A DNA stretch of 64,000 nucleotides from Algoriphagus sp. PAP.12 (GTDB taxonomy: Bacteria > Bacteroidota > Bacteroidia > Cytophagales > Cyclobacteriaceae): assembly GCF_026652115.1 (NCBI RefSeq), contig NZ_JAPPSQ010000001.1:620001-684000 (forward strand), given 5' to 3'. Shown here one piece after another: positions 25,801-34,296 of the stretch. Within the stretch, counting starts at the first letter, position 1. Every line of letters starts with the position of its first letter. Below the pieces are notes generated by a model. The model did not search any database, had not been told where the DNA came from, and worked only from the letters and a program-made list of their open reading frames with translations. Position numbers and translations under genes: made by a program.

Positions 25801-26547
25801 ATGGGCCTATTTGATCTTTTTAAGAAAAAACCCGAAATCATAGAAGATTTGGACCTGAGTTGGTTGGAAGTGGACATGCATTCACACCTGATACCAGGTA
25901 TCGACGATGGTTCCAAGTCAATGGAAGAATCTCTGGAATTGATTCAAAGGCTAAGTTCCTATGGGTTGAAGAAAATCATCACCACTCCTCATATCATGTC
26001 TGAGTATTATCGAAATACTCCGGAGATCATCCGCATGGGTTTGGAAGACTTGAGAAAAGCGGTTCAAAGAGAAGGAATTCCTGTGGAGATTGACGCAGCG
26101 GCTGAGTATTACATGGATGAGATCTTTTTGGATAAAGTCAAAAATGGTGGGGAGCTTCTGACATTTGGGGACAATTATATATTGGTTGAGACTGGTTTTA
26201 TTAACCGTCCACAGATGCTGTTGGAGACTTTTTTCCAACTAGAAATGGCAGGTTTTAAACCCGTATTTGCACATCCAGAGCGATATCAATATCTCTTGGC
26301 GGATAAAAAATTGCAGGAAGACCTGATCGAGAGAAATACCATTTTTCAGATAAACCTTCTGTCTTTAACTGGGTTTTACTCCAAACAAGTGAAGGATTTT
26401 GCTGAGGTTTTACTTGAAAAAGGGAACGTGCAGTTCTTTGGAACGGATTGCCATAATCCTCGATACCTAGATATGCTTGAGACTTTACCCAAATCCAGAA
26501 ATTATAATCGTATCAGAGAAAAAATCTGGAAAAACTCTTCCCTCTAA
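25801..26547 (+). CDS. PHP-fold tyrosine-protein phosphatase, CpsB/YwqE type
   Basis: A 248-residue metal-dependent phosphatase of the PHP superfamily. The metal ligands lie in HSHLIPGIDDG (near 27-37), TTPHIM, FAHPERYQYL and FFGTDCHNPRY, as in CpsB/CapC proteins. Those enzymes dephosphorylate the tyrosine kinases that control capsule and exopolysaccharide export. The gene abuts rfbC with no gap and is 6 bp from the epimerase gene. No tyrosine kinase or Wzx/Wzy gene is in the window. The role in polysaccharide control is inferred from family and neighbours. Confidence 0.9.
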   Translation: MGLFDLFKKKPEIIEDLDLSWLEVDMHSHLIPGIDDGSKSMEESLELIQRLSSYGLKKIITTPHIMSEYYRNTPEIIRMGLEDLRKAVQREGIPVEIDAAAEYYMDEIFLDKVKNGGELLTFGDNYILVETGFINRPQMLLETFFQLEMAGFKPVFAHPERYQYLLADKKLQEDLIERNTIFQINLLSLTGFYSKQVKDFAEVLLEKGNVQFFGTDCHNPRYLDMLETLPKSRNYNRIREKIWKNSSL

Positions 26548-26553
26548 GGATCT

Positions 26554-27507
26554 ATGAAAATCTTGATAACCGGCATCACTGGCTTATTTGGCAGTTATTT
26601 GGCGAAGGAATTTTCTTCTTTGGGAGAAATCCATGGTCTGAAAAGAGCAGGTTCATCAACTCGGCTTTTAGATCAAGCTGATTTTCCGATTCAATGGCAT
26701 GATGGAGATTTGAGTGATTTCGATTCTTTAGAAACTGCCTTACAAGGAATGGATTTGGTGATCCATGCTGCCGGAATGGTTTCTTTTTCTCCCAATGATT
26801 CCAATGAATTGTATCAAGTGAATGTCAAAGGGACTGCAAACCTGATAGATGCTATGCTAGCTGCAGGTATCAAAAAGCTTATTCATATTTCCTCTGTAGC
26901 AGCTATAGGGAGAAGTTCCGAAGCAAAAAACATTGATGAAAAATTCAAATGGGTAGAATCGTCCCTCAATACTGAATATGCGGTATCAAAATATTGTGGA
27001 GAGCTGGAAGCTTGGCGCGGCGAGCAAGAAGGAATTGAGTTGATCGTTGTCAATCCATCTATTCTCTTGGGAAAAATAGAAGATGAAAGAAGCAGCACCA
27101 CAATTTATGATTATGTGCTTGAGGAGCATAAATATTTTCCCGTCGGCAATGTAAACTTTCTGGATGTCCGAGATGCAGTGGAACTGACCCGAAAGCTCTA
27201 TGAAAAAGGAGTATGGGGAGATCGCTTTATTCTGAATGCCGGCAGTATTCCCTATTTCGACTTTTTTCAGCAAATGGCAAAGGTTTTTGGGAAAAAGGCA
27301 CCTTCAAAAAAAGCAACCGGCTTCCTTTTAAATTTGGCAGTTTGGTTTGCCGGTATAAGTCGCTTTTTGGGTTTGAGCAAAAATCCTTTGAATAAAAAAA
27401 CTGCTATTATTTCCTCCCAAAAGATCTCATACGATAATACGAAAGTGACTGAGCTCTTGAACTTTCAATATCGTCCCCTTCAAGAAACCTTTCTTTGGGC
27501 TAAGTAA
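26554..27507 (+). CDS. NAD-dependent epimerase/dehydratase family protein (extended SDR)
   Basis: A 317-residue extended short-chain dehydrogenase. The N-terminal Rossmann motif is TGITGLFGSYL, the acidic residue for NAD lies later in the domain (HDGDLSD), and catalysis uses Y-AVS-K (near 147-151) with an upstream Ser (HISSVAA). The pattern resembles dihydroflavonol reductase-like or nucleoside-diphosphate-sugar epimerases; the C-terminal part (LNLAVWFAGISRFLGL) is hydrophobic and could bind a lipid or sterol-like substrate. Operon position after rfbC and the phosphatase favours sugar metabolism, but the substrate is open. Confidence 0.88.
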   Translation: MKILITGITGLFGSYLAKEFSSLGEIHGLKRAGSSTRLLDQADFPIQWHDGDLSDFDSLETALQGMDLVIHAAGMVSFSPNDSNELYQVNVKGTANLIDAMLAAGIKKLIHISSVAAIGRSSEAKNIDEKFKWVESSLNTEYAVSKYCGELEAWRGEQEGIELIVVNPSILLGKIEDERSSTTIYDYVLEEHKYFPVGNVNFLDVRDAVELTRKLYEKGVWGDRFILNAGSIPYFDFFQQMAKVFGKKAPSKKATGFLLNLAVWFAGISRFLGLSKNPLNKKTAIISSQKISYDNTKVTELLNFQYRPLQETFLWAK

Positions 27508-27639
27508 ACTTATTTTAAACCGAAATCGTTATCCATTTTCGCTGGAATTACCCGTTGATTATTTATTGAAAAAATTAACAAATCAGCGTTTTGAGAGACC
27601 ATAATATTTGGTATCTTAAGTAAACCTTAACCTATTCGA

Positions 27640-29055
27640 ATGACCGGAGATCACGATCACGACTGGGAAGAAGACAAAAAGCTCGTTGAGCGTTTTGAAA
27701 ATTCCCTTAAATCCAATCTGGATTTATTCTTCGATGAAGAGGAACTGGAAGACATCATCCGATTCTACTTTGATCAGCAAAAGTTTCTGAAAGCTTTAAG
27801 AGCGTCCGAATTTGCCTTGGAAAAATTCCCTTTTTCAGTGGAAATTAAGTTGCTGATGGCTCAGTGTCTTATTTTCAATGACGAACTGGATGAAGGATTG
27901 ACGATTCTTGAAAACCTGAATAATATTTCTCCAAATAATGAGGAGATTATTCTGGCTTTGGCCAATGCTTATATTTTGGCAGGAAGTCCTCAGGAAGGGA
28001 TTGAATTGTTGGAGAGATTTCTTCCATTAGCGGAAGATCAGGCTGAGGTATTTTATTCTTTGGGAAATCTTTTCAGAGCCAAAGGAGACAATGACAAAGC
28101 CAGCCACTATTTCAAAGAGGCAGTGAAAATCAGAATCAATCACGAAGATGCCCTTTTTCAGTTGGCGATGATCACTGAAGAAGAGGGGTCTTTTGATGAA
28201 ATTCTGCATTTCTACCAGGAGTTTATTGACCAGGATCCTTATAGTGCCGGAGCATGGTATAATTTGGGAGTTGTCTACAATCGCCTCGGGAGATATGAAG
28301 ATGCTATAAAAGCCTATGATTATGCTATTATCATAGACGAGTCATTTGCTTCTGCTTATTTCAATTTGGGGAATGCCCTGATGAATACCAAGCAATATGA
28401 TTTGGCTTTGGAAGCCTATCAAAATACAATCAATTGCGAAGGCGCCAACGCAGAAAACTGCTGCTATATGGGAGCGGCCTATGAAAAATTGGGCAAAATT
28501 GATGATGCTTTCAAATATTTCAAAAAGTCCGCAAAACTGGATGAAGAGTATGACGATGCCTGGTTTGGACTGGGTATGTGTATGCTCAAAAAGGAAAAAT
28601 ATTTTGAGGCGATACATTATTTCAAAAAAGCGATTAATCTGAGCAAAGAAAATCCGAATTATTGGGTTGGATTGGCAGATGCTGAATTTAATTTGGGAAA
28701 TCTGCAGTCGAGTTCTGAAGCCTATGAAGAGGCTATCAACCTAGAACCAGGCATCATGGAGACCTATGTGAATCTATCTGTGATTTATTTTGATCAGAAC
28801 AGATTTGAGGAGGCTGTGGATGTAATCGGTGAAGGAATTGAGGAGCTTCCGGAGGAGGCCGAGCTCTATTATCGCATGGTTGTTTACCAGATCAAGCTGG
28901 GCAAATACAAAGAAGCGTTTTCTTATTTGGAAAATGCTTTAACTTTGGATTTCGATAGGCATACAGTTTTGTATGATTTGATGCCGGAGCTCAAGCAGCA
29001 AAAGGCTATTTACAAACTGATTGCTCAGTATCGGGACGATAAATTATTGCCCTAA
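27640..29055 (+). CDS. Cytosolic tetratricopeptide repeat protein
   Basis: A 471-residue protein made almost wholly of TPR units, roughly eleven, each near 34 residues with the usual W-LG-Y-A-F-P pattern (for example AWYNLGVVYNRLGRYEDAIKAYDYAIIID and AYFNLGNALMNTKQYDLALEAY). It starts with a short acidic, His-rich segment (TGDHDHDWEEDKK) and has no signal peptide or membrane helix, so it is probably a cytosolic scaffold for protein-protein contacts. It is 17 bp upstream of the ComA-like gene and likely shares its transcript. Homologues occur next to comA-like genes in related genomes as far as I recall, but I cannot check this here. Confidence 0.88.
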   Translation: MTGDHDHDWEEDKKLVERFENSLKSNLDLFFDEEELEDIIRFYFDQQKFLKALRASEFALEKFPFSVEIKLLMAQCLIFNDELDEGLTILENLNNISPNNEEIILALANAYILAGSPQEGIELLERFLPLAEDQAEVFYSLGNLFRAKGDNDKASHYFKEAVKIRINHEDALFQLAMITEEEGSFDEILHFYQEFIDQDPYSAGAWYNLGVVYNRLGRYEDAIKAYDYAIIIDESFASAYFNLGNALMNTKQYDLALEAYQNTINCEGANAENCCYMGAAYEKLGKIDDAFKYFKKSAKLDEEYDDAWFGLGMCMLKKEKYFEAIHYFKKAINLSKENPNYWVGLADAEFNLGNLQSSSEAYEEAINLEPGIMETYVNLSVIYFDQNRFEEAVDVIGEGIEELPEEAELYYRMVVYQIKLGKYKEAFSYLENALTLDFDRHTVLYDLMPELKQQKAIYKLIAQYRDDKLLP

Positions 29056-29072
29056 ATTTTAAAATCAATCGA

Positions 29073-29843
29073 ATGAATTATGTGCTAAAGAATATCCCAG
29101 TGCGTACTGAGAAGCCACGTACCTCGGGATTTACTATGGCGATGGACAAAGGTCTCAGCCTCAGAGGAGTAGAGGATTTTGTAGAAAGCTGCGCGGATTA
29201 CGTAGATATTGTTAAACTTGGCTGGGCAACGTCCTATGTGACCAAAAATCTCAAGGAAAAAATTGCCATCTATAAAGACGCAGGAATCCCTGTTTACTTT
29301 GGGGGAACTTTGTTTGAAGCTTTTATCGTAAGAGGTCAGTTTGATGACTACCGAAAAGTTCTTGATAAGTTCAAATTGGAGTTTGCAGAGGTTTCTGATG
29401 GCTCTATTTCACTTAATCATGATAAAAAATGTGAATTTATTTCCACTCTTTCTGAGCAGGTGACTGTTCTTTCGGAAGTGGGTTCCAAAGATGCAGCGAA
29501 AATCATCCCTCCTTATAAATGGATCGAGCAAATGCAGACTGAATTGGCTGCAGGTGCTTGGAAAGTAATCGGTGAAGCCCGTGAAGGTGGAAATGTAGGT
29601 CTTTTCAGAGATTCAGGTGAGGTAAGACAAGGATTGGTAGAAGAGATTTTGACTCAAGTTCCTGAAGAAAGAATCATTTGGGAAGCTCCAATCAAATCAC
29701 AGCAGGTTTGGTTTATTAAATTGCTAGGAGCCAATGTGAACTTGGGAAATATTTCTCCATCGGAAGTAATTCCTTTGGAAACCATCCGTTTGGGCTTGAG
29801 GGGAGATACTTTTGATCACTTCTTGGGAGAAATTAAATTATAA
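29073..29843 (+). CDS. Phosphosulfolactate synthase family protein (ComA-like)
   Basis: A 256-residue TIM-barrel protein matching the ComA family, which adds sulfite to phosphoenolpyruvate to give phosphosulfolactate. The visible signatures are SGFTMAMDKGLSL, VDIVKLGWATS, IPVYFGGTLFEAF, EVSDGSISL, VLSEVGSKD and EAREGGNVGLF, conserved across the barrel strands. In methanogens this feeds coenzyme M. Bacteroidota do not make coenzyme M; in Cytophagales a plausible use is sulfonate supply (sulfolactate, sulfopyruvate, cysteate) for capnine-type sulfonolipids. comB, comC and cysteate acyltransferase genes are not in the window. The enzyme family is clear; the physiological product is inference. 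Confidence 0.9.
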   Translation: MNYVLKNIPVRTEKPRTSGFTMAMDKGLSLRGVEDFVESCADYVDIVKLGWATSYVTKNLKEKIAIYKDAGIPVYFGGTLFEAFIVRGQFDDYRKVLDKFKLEFAEVSDGSISLNHDKKCEFISTLSEQVTVLSEVGSKDAAKIIPPYKWIEQMQTELAAGAWKVIGEAREGGNVGLFRDSGEVRQGLVEEILTQVPEERIIWEAPIKSQQVWFIKLLGANVNLGNISPSEVIPLETIRLGLRGDTFDHFLGEIKL

Positions 29844-29861
29844 GAAATACCACACACTTTT

Positions 29862-29898
29862 AGGCTGATCGATTGATTCTCGGTCAGCCTTTATTTTT
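29862..29898 (+). terminator. Terminator of the TPR-comA unit, overlapping the next promoter
   Basis: AGGCTGATCG (29862-29871) pairs with CGGTCAGCCT (29881-29890, one G-T pair), followed by TTATTTTTG. The same T tract contains the -7 box of the DUF368 gene. Confidence 0.75.
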
Positions 29899-29899
29899 G
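29892..29899 (+). promoter_or_regulatory. -7 promoter box of the DUF368 gene, 4 nt before the ATG
   Basis: TATTTTTG, then 4 nt, then the ATG at 29904. A TTG at 29873-29875 is 16 nt upstream, shorter than the ideal 19. It lies in the T tract of the preceding terminator. Confidence 0.5.
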
Positions 29900-29903
29900 T
29901 CTT

Positions 29904-30839
29904 ATGGATAGGATTAAGAACTATTTGCTCACTTATCTGAAGGGAATGGCAATGGGAGCTGCCGATATTGTTCCTGGGGTTTCCGGTGGTTCCATCGCGC
30001 TGATCACAGGAATTTATCAGCGCCTACTGGATAGTATCAACTCTATCAATGGGGAGAACCTTTCCCTTCTTCTAAAGCTTGAATTCAAAAAGTTTTTTAA
30101 AGCTGTCAATGGCTCTTTCCTTCTAAGTCTTCTTTTGGGGATTATGACTTCGGTTTTTACCCTATCGAAGCTGATAACCTATTTGATGGATGAGCATCCG
30201 ATTCCACTTTGGTCCTTTTTCTGTGGGCTGATTTTGGTCAGTGCCTTTATTATTCTTAAAGAAATCAAAAGATGGCATTTGGGAGTTGTAGTTGCGCTGA
30301 TTTTGGGAATAATTATCGCTTGGTGGGTAACTAGTTTACCCCCAACCAGTTCTCCAGATGCTATTTGGTTCACTTTTGTGGCTGGTGCGATTGCCATTTG
30401 CGCCATGATCCTGCCCGGTATCAGTGGGAGTTTTCTCTTATTGATTTTAGGAAAATATGAGATGATTCTGGAAGCAGTTTCTGAAAAAGACATTGTGACT
30501 TTGGGAGTCTTTGCTTCGGGATGTATCGTCGGAATCTTGTCATTCAGCAGATTGATTTCTTTCTTGTTGAAGAAGTTTTATGCCACAACTATTGGTTTGC
30601 TTTCAGGCTTTATGCTTGGATCCATCAATAAACTTTGGCCTTGGAAAATTGTCACTCAGTATAGAACCTCCTCTTCTGGAGAGCAGAAGCCATTTTTGAC
30701 TGAAAATCTTTGGCCATCCGATTATCTCCAAAAAGTTGGTGAAGAACCGAACTTAGGATTAGCGATTGCTGGGTTTTTAGGAGGTATTTTGCTAGTGGTT
30801 GGAATAGATTTGTTGGCGGATTATTTTAAGAAGAAATGA
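29904..30839 (+). CDS. DUF368 membrane protein, probable undecaprenyl phosphate transporter (PopT type)
   Basis: A 311-residue polytopic membrane protein with about eight helices. The family signature is repeated: MGAADIVPGVSGGSIALITGIY at the N-terminus and ICAMILPGISGSFLLLILGKY in the second half, an internal inverted duplication with two re-entrant loops. DUF368 proteins have been identified as flippases that return undecaprenyl phosphate to the cytosolic face for cell wall and O-antigen synthesis; assignment to this role is by family. The stop overlaps the aroE start by 4 bp. The start follows a promoter box by 4 nt, predicting a leaderless message. Confidence 0.92.
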   Translation: MDRIKNYLLTYLKGMAMGAADIVPGVSGGSIALITGIYQRLLDSINSINGENLSLLLKLEFKKFFKAVNGSFLLSLLLGIMTSVFTLSKLITYLMDEHPIPLWSFFCGLILVSAFIILKEIKRWHLGVVVALILGIIIAWWVTSLPPTSSPDAIWFTFVAGAIAICAMILPGISGSFLLLILGKYEMILEAVSEKDIVTLGVFASGCIVGILSFSRLISFLLKKFYATTIGLLSGFMLGSINKLWPWKIVTQYRTSSSGEQKPFLTENLWPSDYLQKVGEEPNLGLAIAGFLGGILLVVGIDLLADYFKKK

Positions 30840-31573
30840 GAAAGTTCGGATTGATCGGTTTTCCTTTGGGGCATTCTTTTTCCAAGAAGTATTTCACTGA
30901 GAAGTTTGAAAAAGAAGGAATCTCTGGCTGTCAATACGATTTGTATGAAATCCCTTCAGCCGATAAATTGAAATCCATTTTGGATGAAAATCCTGATTTG
31001 GAAGGAATCAATGTGACGATCCCCTACAAACAGGATGTAATCCCTATGATGTCCGAATTGGACCCAGCTTGTGAAACCATTGGTGCTGTTAATTGCATCA
31101 AAGTCCAAGATGGCAAGTTGAAGGGCTATAATACTGATTATATAGGCTTTAAAGAGTCTCTGACGGCTTGGCTGGGAAATTCCAAAGTGAAAGCTTTGGT
31201 TTTGGGTACTGGTGGTGCTTCCAAAGCTGTGGTTCAGGCATTGAGAGATTTGAAAATTGATTTTTTGTACGTTTCCAGAACTCCAGGAAACCATCAAATC
31301 TCCTATCAACAAATTCAAGAAGATTCTGCCATACTAGAAAATTATAAATTGATCATCAACTGTACTCCTTTGGGGACTTATCCGAAGGTGGAAGGAATTC
31401 CCGATCTTCCAGTTGATCAATTTACTGCTGAGCATTGGGTTTATGATTTGGTGTATAATCCACCTACAACTGCTTTGATGCAAGCTTGTTTGGATCGTGG
31501 TGGAAAAGCCAAGAATGGACTGGAAATGTTAATCTTACAAGCTGAAGCTGCGTGGAAAATTTGGAACGAATAA
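30836..31573 (+). CDS. aroE: Shikimate dehydrogenase
   Basis: A 245-residue NADP-dependent enzyme that reduces 3-dehydroshikimate to shikimate in aromatic amino acid synthesis. The substrate site is GHSFSKKYF (near 13), with the catalytic Lys in NVTIPYKQDV and the Asp in NTDYIGF. The cofactor loop is LGTGGASKAV. It is slightly shorter than the usual 270 residues, as in other Bacteroidota. Translation is coupled to the DUF368 gene through a 4-bp overlap. A short gap of 32 bp leads to purU. Confidence 0.96.
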   Translation: MRKFGLIGFPLGHSFSKKYFTEKFEKEGISGCQYDLYEIPSADKLKSILDENPDLEGINVTIPYKQDVIPMMSELDPACETIGAVNCIKVQDGKLKGYNTDYIGFKESLTAWLGNSKVKALVLGTGGASKAVVQALRDLKIDFLYVSRTPGNHQISYQQIQEDSAILENYKLIINCTPLGTYPKVEGIPDLPVDQFTAEHWVYDLVYNPPTTALMQACLDRGGKAKNGLEMLILQAEAAWKIWNE

Positions 31574-31605
31574 AAAATTTCATGCCCCTCATAAAATGAA
31601 ATAAC

Positions 31606-32460
31606 ATGAAAAAGGCAATCCTTATCATTCAGTGTCCCGATCAAAAGGGTATAGTTGCTGCTGTTTCTCAATTTTTATTTAAGTATGATGGAAACATCCT
31701 AGAAGTCGATCAACATGTGGATGAGGAGATGGGGATGTTCTTTATGCGGGCAGCCTGGGAGGTTGAAAGTTTGTCTTTGCCAAAAGATGAAATTGCTTCC
31801 AGATTTGAGGAGGAAGTTGGGGCTTCGTTTGGAATGGAATTTAAGCTTCATTTCAATTTTCCTAGGCCGAGAATGGCTTTGTTCGTCAGCAAATTATCCC
31901 ATTGTCTATTTGATATTTTGGCGAGGCATCATGCCGGCCAATTGGATATGGAGATTCCATTGGTGATTTCAAATCATCCTGACTTAAAACAAGTCGTTGA
32001 GTCATTTGGGATACCATATATTCATTTGCCAGTTAGCAAAGAAAACAAGGCCGAAGTGGAAGCTCGGCAACAGGAGCTTTTGGAAGAAAATAAAATCGAT
32101 TTTATAGTTCTTGCCCGCTATATGCAGATTCTTTCGGGTAAATTGATTGAGCAGTTTCCGAATCGTATCATCAATATTCATCACTCTTTTCTACCGGCAT
32201 TTGTTGGCGCAAAACCCTATCATGCAGCCTATGAAAGAGGTGTGAAAATCATAGGTGCTACAGCTCACTATGTGACGGAAGAATTGGATGCGGGACCAAT
32301 TATTGAGCAGGATGTGGCGAGAGTAAGGCATCACAATACCATCCCGGAATTGGTTCAAATAGGTCAGGATGTAGAAAAGGTCGTGCTTTCAAAGGCAATC
32401 AAATACCATTTGGATCGAAAGGTCCTCGTCGTAAATAACAAGACAGTAATTTTTTATTGA
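31606..32460 (+). CDS. purU: Formyltetrahydrofolate deformylase
   Basis: A 284-residue enzyme that hydrolyses 10-formyltetrahydrofolate to formate and tetrahydrofolate, balancing one-carbon pools. Residues 1-80 are an ACT regulatory domain (AILIIQCPDQKGIVAAVS, VDQHVDEEMGMFFMRA). Residues 90-284 are a formyltransferase fold with the catalytic pattern of N, H and D: RIINIHHSFLPAF, then ATAHYVTEELDAGPIIEQD. The C-terminal codons overlap the convergent alr gene by 7 bp, with no terminator between them. SHMT (glyA, 50.1 kb) also feeds this pool. Confidence 0.96.
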   Translation: MKKAILIIQCPDQKGIVAAVSQFLFKYDGNILEVDQHVDEEMGMFFMRAAWEVESLSLPKDEIASRFEEEVGASFGMEFKLHFNFPRPRMALFVSKLSHCLFDILARHHAGQLDMEIPLVISNHPDLKQVVESFGIPYIHLPVSKENKAEVEARQQELLEENKIDFIVLARYMQILSGKLIEQFPNRIINIHHSFLPAFVGAKPYHAAYERGVKIIGATAHYVTEELDAGPIIEQDVARVRHHNTIPELVQIGQDVEKVVLSKAIKYHLDRKVLVVNNKTVIFY

Positions 32461-33608
32461 ATGATCCTTCTCGGAATATCCTGAGGAAGACGTGTTAAGA
32501 GCTCGTAGTTCACTTGTTGGGTCGATTCTGAGAATGATGCTACGGTAATTTCTTTATTCTTTTGGCTTCCGATCATCACCACCTCATCTCCAACCTGAAT
32601 ATTTTTAACCTTGGTGATATCCACAGCAATGGCATTCATGGTGACTGTGCCTACGACTTGACAATATTGACCTCCAATTAGTACCTGACCAGAATTGGAA
32701 AGTAACCTGCTATAGCCATGTCCATATCCGACGGGAACGATAGCCAGGTTCATGTTATGTAAAGCCATAAAGCTGTTCCCATAACCTACAAACTCGCCCA
32801 TTTTCACTTTCTTGAGACTCATCACTTGGCTTTTCCAAGTGATCAGACGTTTGAGAGGGTTTTTATTGGTTTTGGGTAAGTCTTTGAGCTTTGCAAAGTA
32901 AGTTTCTTTAGTAGGCCAAAACCCATAGCCAGCGATCCCGATTCGAACCATATCCATGATAGTTTCAGGGAAAATCAAGGTTGCTGCTGAACAAGCTGTA
33001 TGATACTTTCGAAAGAAAAGATTGTGTTCAGAAAGATAGTTTTTGAAATCGTAATAGACAGAAATCTGATTTTTTACTCTGACGAAATTGCTGACGCTTT
33101 CTGCTCCTGCATAATGCGTGCAAAGTCCTTCTAAAATGACATGGTTTTTCCCATTTTGAAGAGTTTCCACCAATTTTTCTCTTTGCTCCCAATCAAATCC
33201 TGTCCGATGAAATCCCGTTTCCACTTCCACATGGATTTTAGCAGAAACTCCAATCCTTTCTGAGATTTCTATCGCTTTTTCCAATCTCCCAAAATCGAAA
33301 ACATAAAAGCTGATACCTGCATTAATCAGATCTTCTAGTTCTTCCTCGTAAAGCATCCCCAGAATCATAATTTCAGATTGTTTGGTTGAATTTTTCTTTA
33401 CCATCCAAGCTTCATCCGAACTAAACGTACTAAAATGTCGAATGCCAGCTTTTTCTGCTATCTCAACCATTTGGGCAATTCCATGTCCATAGGCATTTCC
33501 TTTGACTACGGCCGAAATGGTGGGTTTGGGCCCAATTTCTTTTCGAATATATCGTATGTTTTGACGGTAAGCGTTGGAGCTGATCTCAAGGAAAGAGGTT
33601 GCAATCAT
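32454..33608 (-). CDS. alr: Alanine racemase
   Basis: A PLP enzyme that makes D-alanine for peptidoglycan. The PLP lysine is in SAVVKGNAYGHG near residue 34. The C-terminal domain has VPVGYGHGYSR and a GTVTMNAIAVDIT substrate-site stretch, where most members have MDxxxxD. I start at the ATG at 33608 (384 residues): the open frame extends 16 codons further up, but the family begins close to IATSFLEISSNAYRQN. It is a normal-length, monocistronic gene that overlaps purU tail to tail by 7 bp and is divergent from tag. A fused MurF domain, common elsewhere in Bacteroidota, is absent. Confidence 0.93.
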   Translation of the reverse strand: MIATSFLEISSNAYRQNIRYIRKEIGPKPTISAVVKGNAYGHGIAQMVEIAEKAGIRHFSTFSSDEAWMVKKNSTKQSEIMILGMLYEEELEDLINAGISFYVFDFGRLEKAIEISERIGVSAKIHVEVETGFHRTGFDWEQREKLVETLQNGKNHVILEGLCTHYAGAESVSNFVRVKNQISVYYDFKNYLSEHNLFFRKYHTACSAATLIFPETIMDMVRIGIAGYGFWPTKETYFAKLKDLPKTNKNPLKRLITWKSQVMSLKKVKMGEFVGYGNSFMALHNMNLAIVPVGYGHGYSRLLSNSGQVLIGGQYCQVVGTVTMNAIAVDITKVKNIQVGDEVVMIGSQKNKEITVASFSESTQQVNYELLTRLPQDIPRRIIQ

Positions 33609-33696
33609 ATTTTTGGGACACTTTGAGACGCAAAAAATAATTGGACCAAATTCCAATTCCCAATTTTCCCTACATTTAATTCCAAAAGCTTTTTAA

Positions 33697-34296
33697 ATGG
33701 AAATGAAAGAAGAGAAAAGATGTGGATGGTGTCTGGGCTTTGACGAATATATCCAGTACCACGATGAAGAATGGGGAGTGCCAGTTCATGACGACAGAGT
33801 GCATTTCGAATTTTTGATTTTAGAGTCTGCCCAAGCGGGTTTAAGTTGGTCGACAATCCTAAGAAAGAGAGATGGTTATCGAAAGGCTTTTGCCGATTTT
33901 GACTATGAAAAAGTGGCCCGATTTTCTGAAGAAAAAGCGGAAGAGTTGCTGCAGGATCCAGGGATTGTAAGGAACAAATTGAAGATTAATGCAGCCATCA
34001 ATAATGCCAAGCGTTTTATGGAAGTGCAAAAAGAGTTCGGCTCCTTTTCAAACTATATCTGGTCTTTTGTTGGTGGAAAGCCTATCCAAAATGAATGGGA
34101 AAATTACAAAACTGCTCCTGCTACCACTCCGGAGTCAGATAAATTGGCAAAGGACTTAAAGAAAAGAGGATTTAAATTTTTGGGCTCTACTACGGTTTAT
34201 GCTCATATGCAGGCAACCGGTCTAGTGAATGATCACCAGATCGATTGTCCTCAATATGAAATTGTGAAAGCTTTAGGCGAAAGCAAAGAATACTAG
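33697..34296 (+). CDS. tag: DNA-3-methyladenine glycosylase I
   Basis: A 199-residue base excision repair glycosylase that removes 3-methyladenine. The diagnostic start CGWCLGFDEYIQYHDEEWGVPVHDD carries the first Cys and His zinc ligands, and the C-terminal H-MQATGLVNDH-x-x-DC carries the others. The helix-hairpin-helix core is in between (LSWSTILRKRDGYRKAF and ILQDPGIVRNKLKINA-like sequence). The length is typical. It overlaps the convergent antiporter gene by 24 bp; no ada or alkB gene is nearby. Confidence 0.95.
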   Translation: MEMKEEKRCGWCLGFDEYIQYHDEEWGVPVHDDRVHFEFLILESAQAGLSWSTILRKRDGYRKAFADFDYEKVARFSEEKAEELLQDPGIVRNKLKINAAINNAKRFMEVQKEFGSFSNYIWSFVGGKPIQNEWENYKTAPATTPESDKLAKDLKKRGFKFLGSTTVYAHMQATGLVNDHQIDCPQYEIVKALGESKEY

